From Acidilobaceae archaeon (GTDB lineage Archaea; Thermoproteota; Thermoprotei_A; Sulfolobales; Acidilobaceae), in the NCBI GenBank assembly GCA_027013765.1, contig JALWGG010000191.1, forward strand, positions 3,673-9,462: a stretch of 5,790 nt of DNA, given 5' to 3'. Of this stretch, positions 3,769 to 5,790 are shown piece by piece. Made by a program: the position numbers and the translations under genes. Every line of letters starts with the position of its first letter. Position 1 is the stretch's first letter. The notes under the pieces were generated by a model. It ran no database searches, had not been told where the DNA came from, and saw nothing but the letters and a program-made list of their open reading frames with translations.

Positions 3769-4587
3769 ATGGTTGTAGATACATTAAGAAAGATACTGGG
3801 GCTGGGGGGTGGAGTTCCTAACGATTTATCTGGTGTAGGTCAGCACGTCCAGCCCGCCATAGACTATGACGAGATCATATCAAGGCTCCAGATGGCTAGG
3901 ATGGAGATAGATAGGATGAAGTACCAGCTAGTCAACGAGATAGACAAGCTGAACACAAGGCTGCTTGAGGCAGCCAGGAAGAGGAACATGGAGGAGATGG
4001 AGGAGTATGCAGCGGAGATAGTGTTGAAGAAGAAGGTGCTCAGGGGCGTATTATTATTCCAGAAGCTGATATCGATATCAATAGAGAGGATAAACGATGC
4101 TAGGAGCATAGAAGCCCTGGTGAAGGCCCTGGCACCGCTAGACTATGCAATGAAGGGTATGAACGAGTTCCTATACACGGCGGGCCCTGAGATAATGTCC
4201 ACGCTGAGCAGCATAAAGGAGTCAACAGAGAAGCTGATCAAGGGCACAGACATGCTGGCATCAAACCTGCCACAGGGCAAAGTAAGCTTCACCATAGACG
4301 AGGAGGTGAGGAGGGAGATAGCAAGGGCGCTGAGGGAGGCACAGGTGGAGAGCGACAGGCTAATACCAAGCATACCGATCGAGGGGATAGCCAGAGAGAG
4401 GCTGAGGCATAGGAACCTGGAAAGGGAGCTCCTAGAGTACATTAAGAGGAATAATGGAGTATTGAATGTTAGGAAGGCGGCCAAGGAGCTCGGCATAACC
4501 CCGGACGATGTCAGGAGGATACTATTCAAACTGCAGGAGAAAGGGGTCATAAAGGTTACCGGGAGGAACAGCGCAGAATGGATATAA
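3769..4587 (+). CDS. cdvB: Cell division protein CdvB (ESCRT-III-like)
   Basis: The 272-residue protein is the winged-helix type of archaeal ESCRT-III subunit. It begins with a short N-terminal helix (VVDTLRKILGL) that could be amphipathic. The charged helical ESCRT-III core spans about residues 33-165 (long coiled helices such as QMARMEIDRMKYQLVNEIDK and MEEMEEYAAEIVLKKKVLRG). A linker contains RLIPSIPIEG (197-206), resembling the proline-based MIM2 motif that docks in the MIT groove of CdvC/Vps4. A C-terminal winged helix (about 216-272, LLEYIKRNNGVLNVRKAAKELGI onward) is the part that recruits CdvB to CdvA in Sulfolobus. In that system CdvB forms a ring at mid-cell as template for constriction by CdvB1/B2. 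Paralogues B1-B3 lack the winged helix, so this is CdvB proper. It has a good ribosome binding site and is followed 19 nt later by cdvC. No cdvA is next to it. Confidence 0.93.
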   Translation: MVVDTLRKILGLGGGVPNDLSGVGQHVQPAIDYDEIISRLQMARMEIDRMKYQLVNEIDKLNTRLLEAARKRNMEEMEEYAAEIVLKKKVLRGVLLFQKLISISIERINDARSIEALVKALAPLDYAMKGMNEFLYTAGPEIMSTLSSIKESTEKLIKGTDMLASNLPQGKVSFTIDEEVRREIARALREAQVESDRLIPSIPIEGIARERLRHRNLERELLEYIKRNNGVLNVRKAAKELGITPDDVRRILFKLQEKGVIKVTGRNSAEWI

Positions 4588-4606
4588 CCCCCTGGGGGGC
4601 CGAGGG
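4588..4606 (+). other. cdvB-cdvC intercistronic spacer with C5-T-G6 tract
   Basis: The 19-nt spacer is CCCCCTGGGGGG followed by CCGAGGG, directly before ATG 4607. The G run (4594-4599) can act as a weak ribosome binding site 7 nt before the ATG. The C and G tracts could pair only with a very tight loop or in trans. The same string recurs inside cdvC (5038-5057) with one extra T. Confidence 0.45.
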
Positions 4607-5770
4607 ATGATGTCCCACCCTGTAATGGAGCTTGAGAATGCGATTAAGAAGCATGCGCTGGCCGCAATGAAGGCTGAGAAGGAGGGGGACCTTGAGGTAG
4701 CACTCCACAACCTGAGGATGGCCATAGAGGCCCTCAGGAAGATCGTCACCTACTACCCGGACCACCCGCTGGTGGGAATGTATAGCAGGTACCTCAGGCA
4801 GTATGAGAAGAAGGCTAAGGAGATCGAGTCCAAGCTGATACCAGTGGGCCAGGCTGAGGCTGGGGAGGATGAGGAGTATAGGGTTGAGGTTAGGGATGCA
4901 GGAGGTAACGGGTCCACCCCGCCATTCGTTATGAAGGAGAAGCCCAATGTGACGTTCGATGATATAGCTGGCCTTGAGGATGCGAAGGAGGCTATAAGGG
5001 AGGCCATACTATACCCTGTTAAGAGGCCTGACCTGTTCCCCCTGGGGTGGCCGAGGGGGATACTACTATACGGGCCGCCTGGCACCGGCAAGACAATGCT
5101 CGCTGCAGCGGTTGCAAACGAGGTTGAAGGCGAGTTCCTATACGTGGACGCGGCTAGCATAATGAGTAAGTGGCTTGGGGAGGGTGAGAAGAACGTTAGG
5201 AAGCTATTCGACTATGCAAGGGCCAGGGCGAAGGAGGGCGTGCCTGTCGTGATATTCATAGACGAGATAGACGCCCTACTGGGGGTCCACAGCAACGAGG
5301 TTGGCGGAGAGGTTAGGGTTAGAAACCAGTTCCTCAAGGAGATGGACGGGCTTCAGGATAAGAGTAGCAAGCTACACGTCTACGTCATAGGAGCGACGAA
5401 CAAGCCATGGGCTCTGGATGAGCCATTCATAAGGAGGTTCCAGAAGAGGATATACGTCCCACTACCTGACAAGGAGGCCAGGAGGGAGCTGCTGAGGCTA
5501 TTGACTAGGAAGATCAAGCTTGCAAGCGACGTGGATCTCGACGAGCTGGCTGAGATGCTTGAGGGGTACTCTGGGAGCGACATCAGGGATATAGTGCAGG
5601 ACGCCTACATGATCACGGTAAAAGAGCTCTTCAAGAACGGTGGGAAGGGAGAACCCAGGCCCGTGTCTATGAAGGACTTCAAGAGGGTTATAGAGAAGAG
5701 GATGCCCAGCGTGGATAAGAGGATGCTTAAGATGTATGAGGAATGGTCTAAGAGGTTTAGCGCGGTTTAA
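4607..5770 (+). CDS. cdvC: Cell division ATPase CdvC (Vps4-like AAA ATPase)
   Basis: The 387-residue protein has an N-terminal MIT domain (about 3-78, three helices including HALAAMKAEKEGDLEVALHN) that binds the MIM2 motif of ESCRT-III subunits, a linker, and one AAA domain (from about 113). Walker A is GPPGTGKT (156-163), pore loop 1 SKWLGEGEK (187-195), Walker B VVIFIDEID (214-222) with Asp219 and Glu220, and sensor 1 GATNKPW with Asn265. The arginine-finger region is FIRRFQKR (Arg276/Arg277), and GYSGSDI (320-326) is the sensor-2 helix region. All catalytic positions are present. The C-terminal VSMKDFKRVIEKRMPSVDKRMLKMYEEWSKRF helix is typical of Vps4/katanin-type AAA enzymes. The hexamer uses ATP to pull apart ESCRT-III filaments during cytokinesis. 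The start is ATG 4607, with a second ATG directly after. It lies 19 nt downstream of cdvB, probably in one operon. Confidence 0.95.
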   Translation: MMSHPVMELENAIKKHALAAMKAEKEGDLEVALHNLRMAIEALRKIVTYYPDHPLVGMYSRYLRQYEKKAKEIESKLIPVGQAEAGEDEEYRVEVRDAGGNGSTPPFVMKEKPNVTFDDIAGLEDAKEAIREAILYPVKRPDLFPLGWPRGILLYGPPGTGKTMLAAAVANEVEGEFLYVDAASIMSKWLGEGEKNVRKLFDYARARAKEGVPVVIFIDEIDALLGVHSNEVGGEVRVRNQFLKEMDGLQDKSSKLHVYVIGATNKPWALDEPFIRRFQKRIYVPLPDKEARRELLRLLTRKIKLASDVDLDELAEMLEGYSGSDIRDIVQDAYMITVKELFKNGGKGEPRPVSMKDFKRVIEKRMPSVDKRMLKMYEEWSKRFSAV

Positions 5771-5790
5771 CGGCAACCACACCCAGGCTA

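Noticed and set aside
5771..5790. Start of another gene after cdvC
   Set aside because: Only 20 bases remain, with no start codon, TATA box or recognisable signal.

Overview
The window looks like a chromosomal segment of a hyperthermophilic crenarchaeon. The pointers are an archaeal 5S rRNA gene standing apart from 16S-23S, a CdvB/CdvC (ESCRT-III/Vps4) cell-division pair, a heptameric-type Sm-like protein, NucS/EndoMS, TATA-box promoters that often place the transcript start on or near the start codon, and coding that strongly favours AGG/AGA (Arg) and ATA (Ile). Thermoproteales generally lack Cdv proteins, so Desulfurococcales, Acidilobales or Sulfolobales are more likely, with Desulfurococcales the best guess. 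The genus cannot be fixed by reading alone.

Layout. Bases 1-201 hold the C-terminal tail of an AMP-forming acetyl-CoA synthetase (+). It converges with an OsmC-family redox protein (-, 211-609). Upstream of that lies an AIM24-family protein (-, 705-1373). A short divergent promoter built around one roughly symmetric TATA element separates AIM24 from a class I SAM O-methyltransferase (+, 1447-2019). A 5S rRNA gene (2054-2180) follows with its own TATA box. Only 25 nt beyond it is a compact O6-alkylguanine-DNA alkyltransferase starting with TTG (+, 2206-2520). Next are an Sm-like archaeal protein (+, 2556-2846) and, tail to tail with a shared CTAG double stop, the mismatch endonuclease NucS/EndoMS (-, 2843-3619). 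A 149-bp divergent intergenic region carrying short repeats leads to the cdvB-cdvC pair (+, 3769-4587 and 4607-5770). The last 20 bases contain nothing recognisable.

Themes. The right third is the division machinery: CdvB is the ESCRT-III subunit with a C-terminal winged helix and a proline-containing MIM2-like linker, and CdvC is the MIT-AAA ATPase that remodels it. CdvA, which often precedes cdvB, is not here; a divergent nucS sits in that place. The middle holds information-processing genes (5S rRNA, MGMT, Sm-like protein, NucS). The left part is metabolic and redox. All genes look intact apart from the edge-truncated synthetase. I see no mobile elements, CRISPR arrays, tRNAs or convincing signs of horizontal transfer. 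I did not find an undescribed multi-gene system. The most interesting points are in promoter architecture and gene arrangement.
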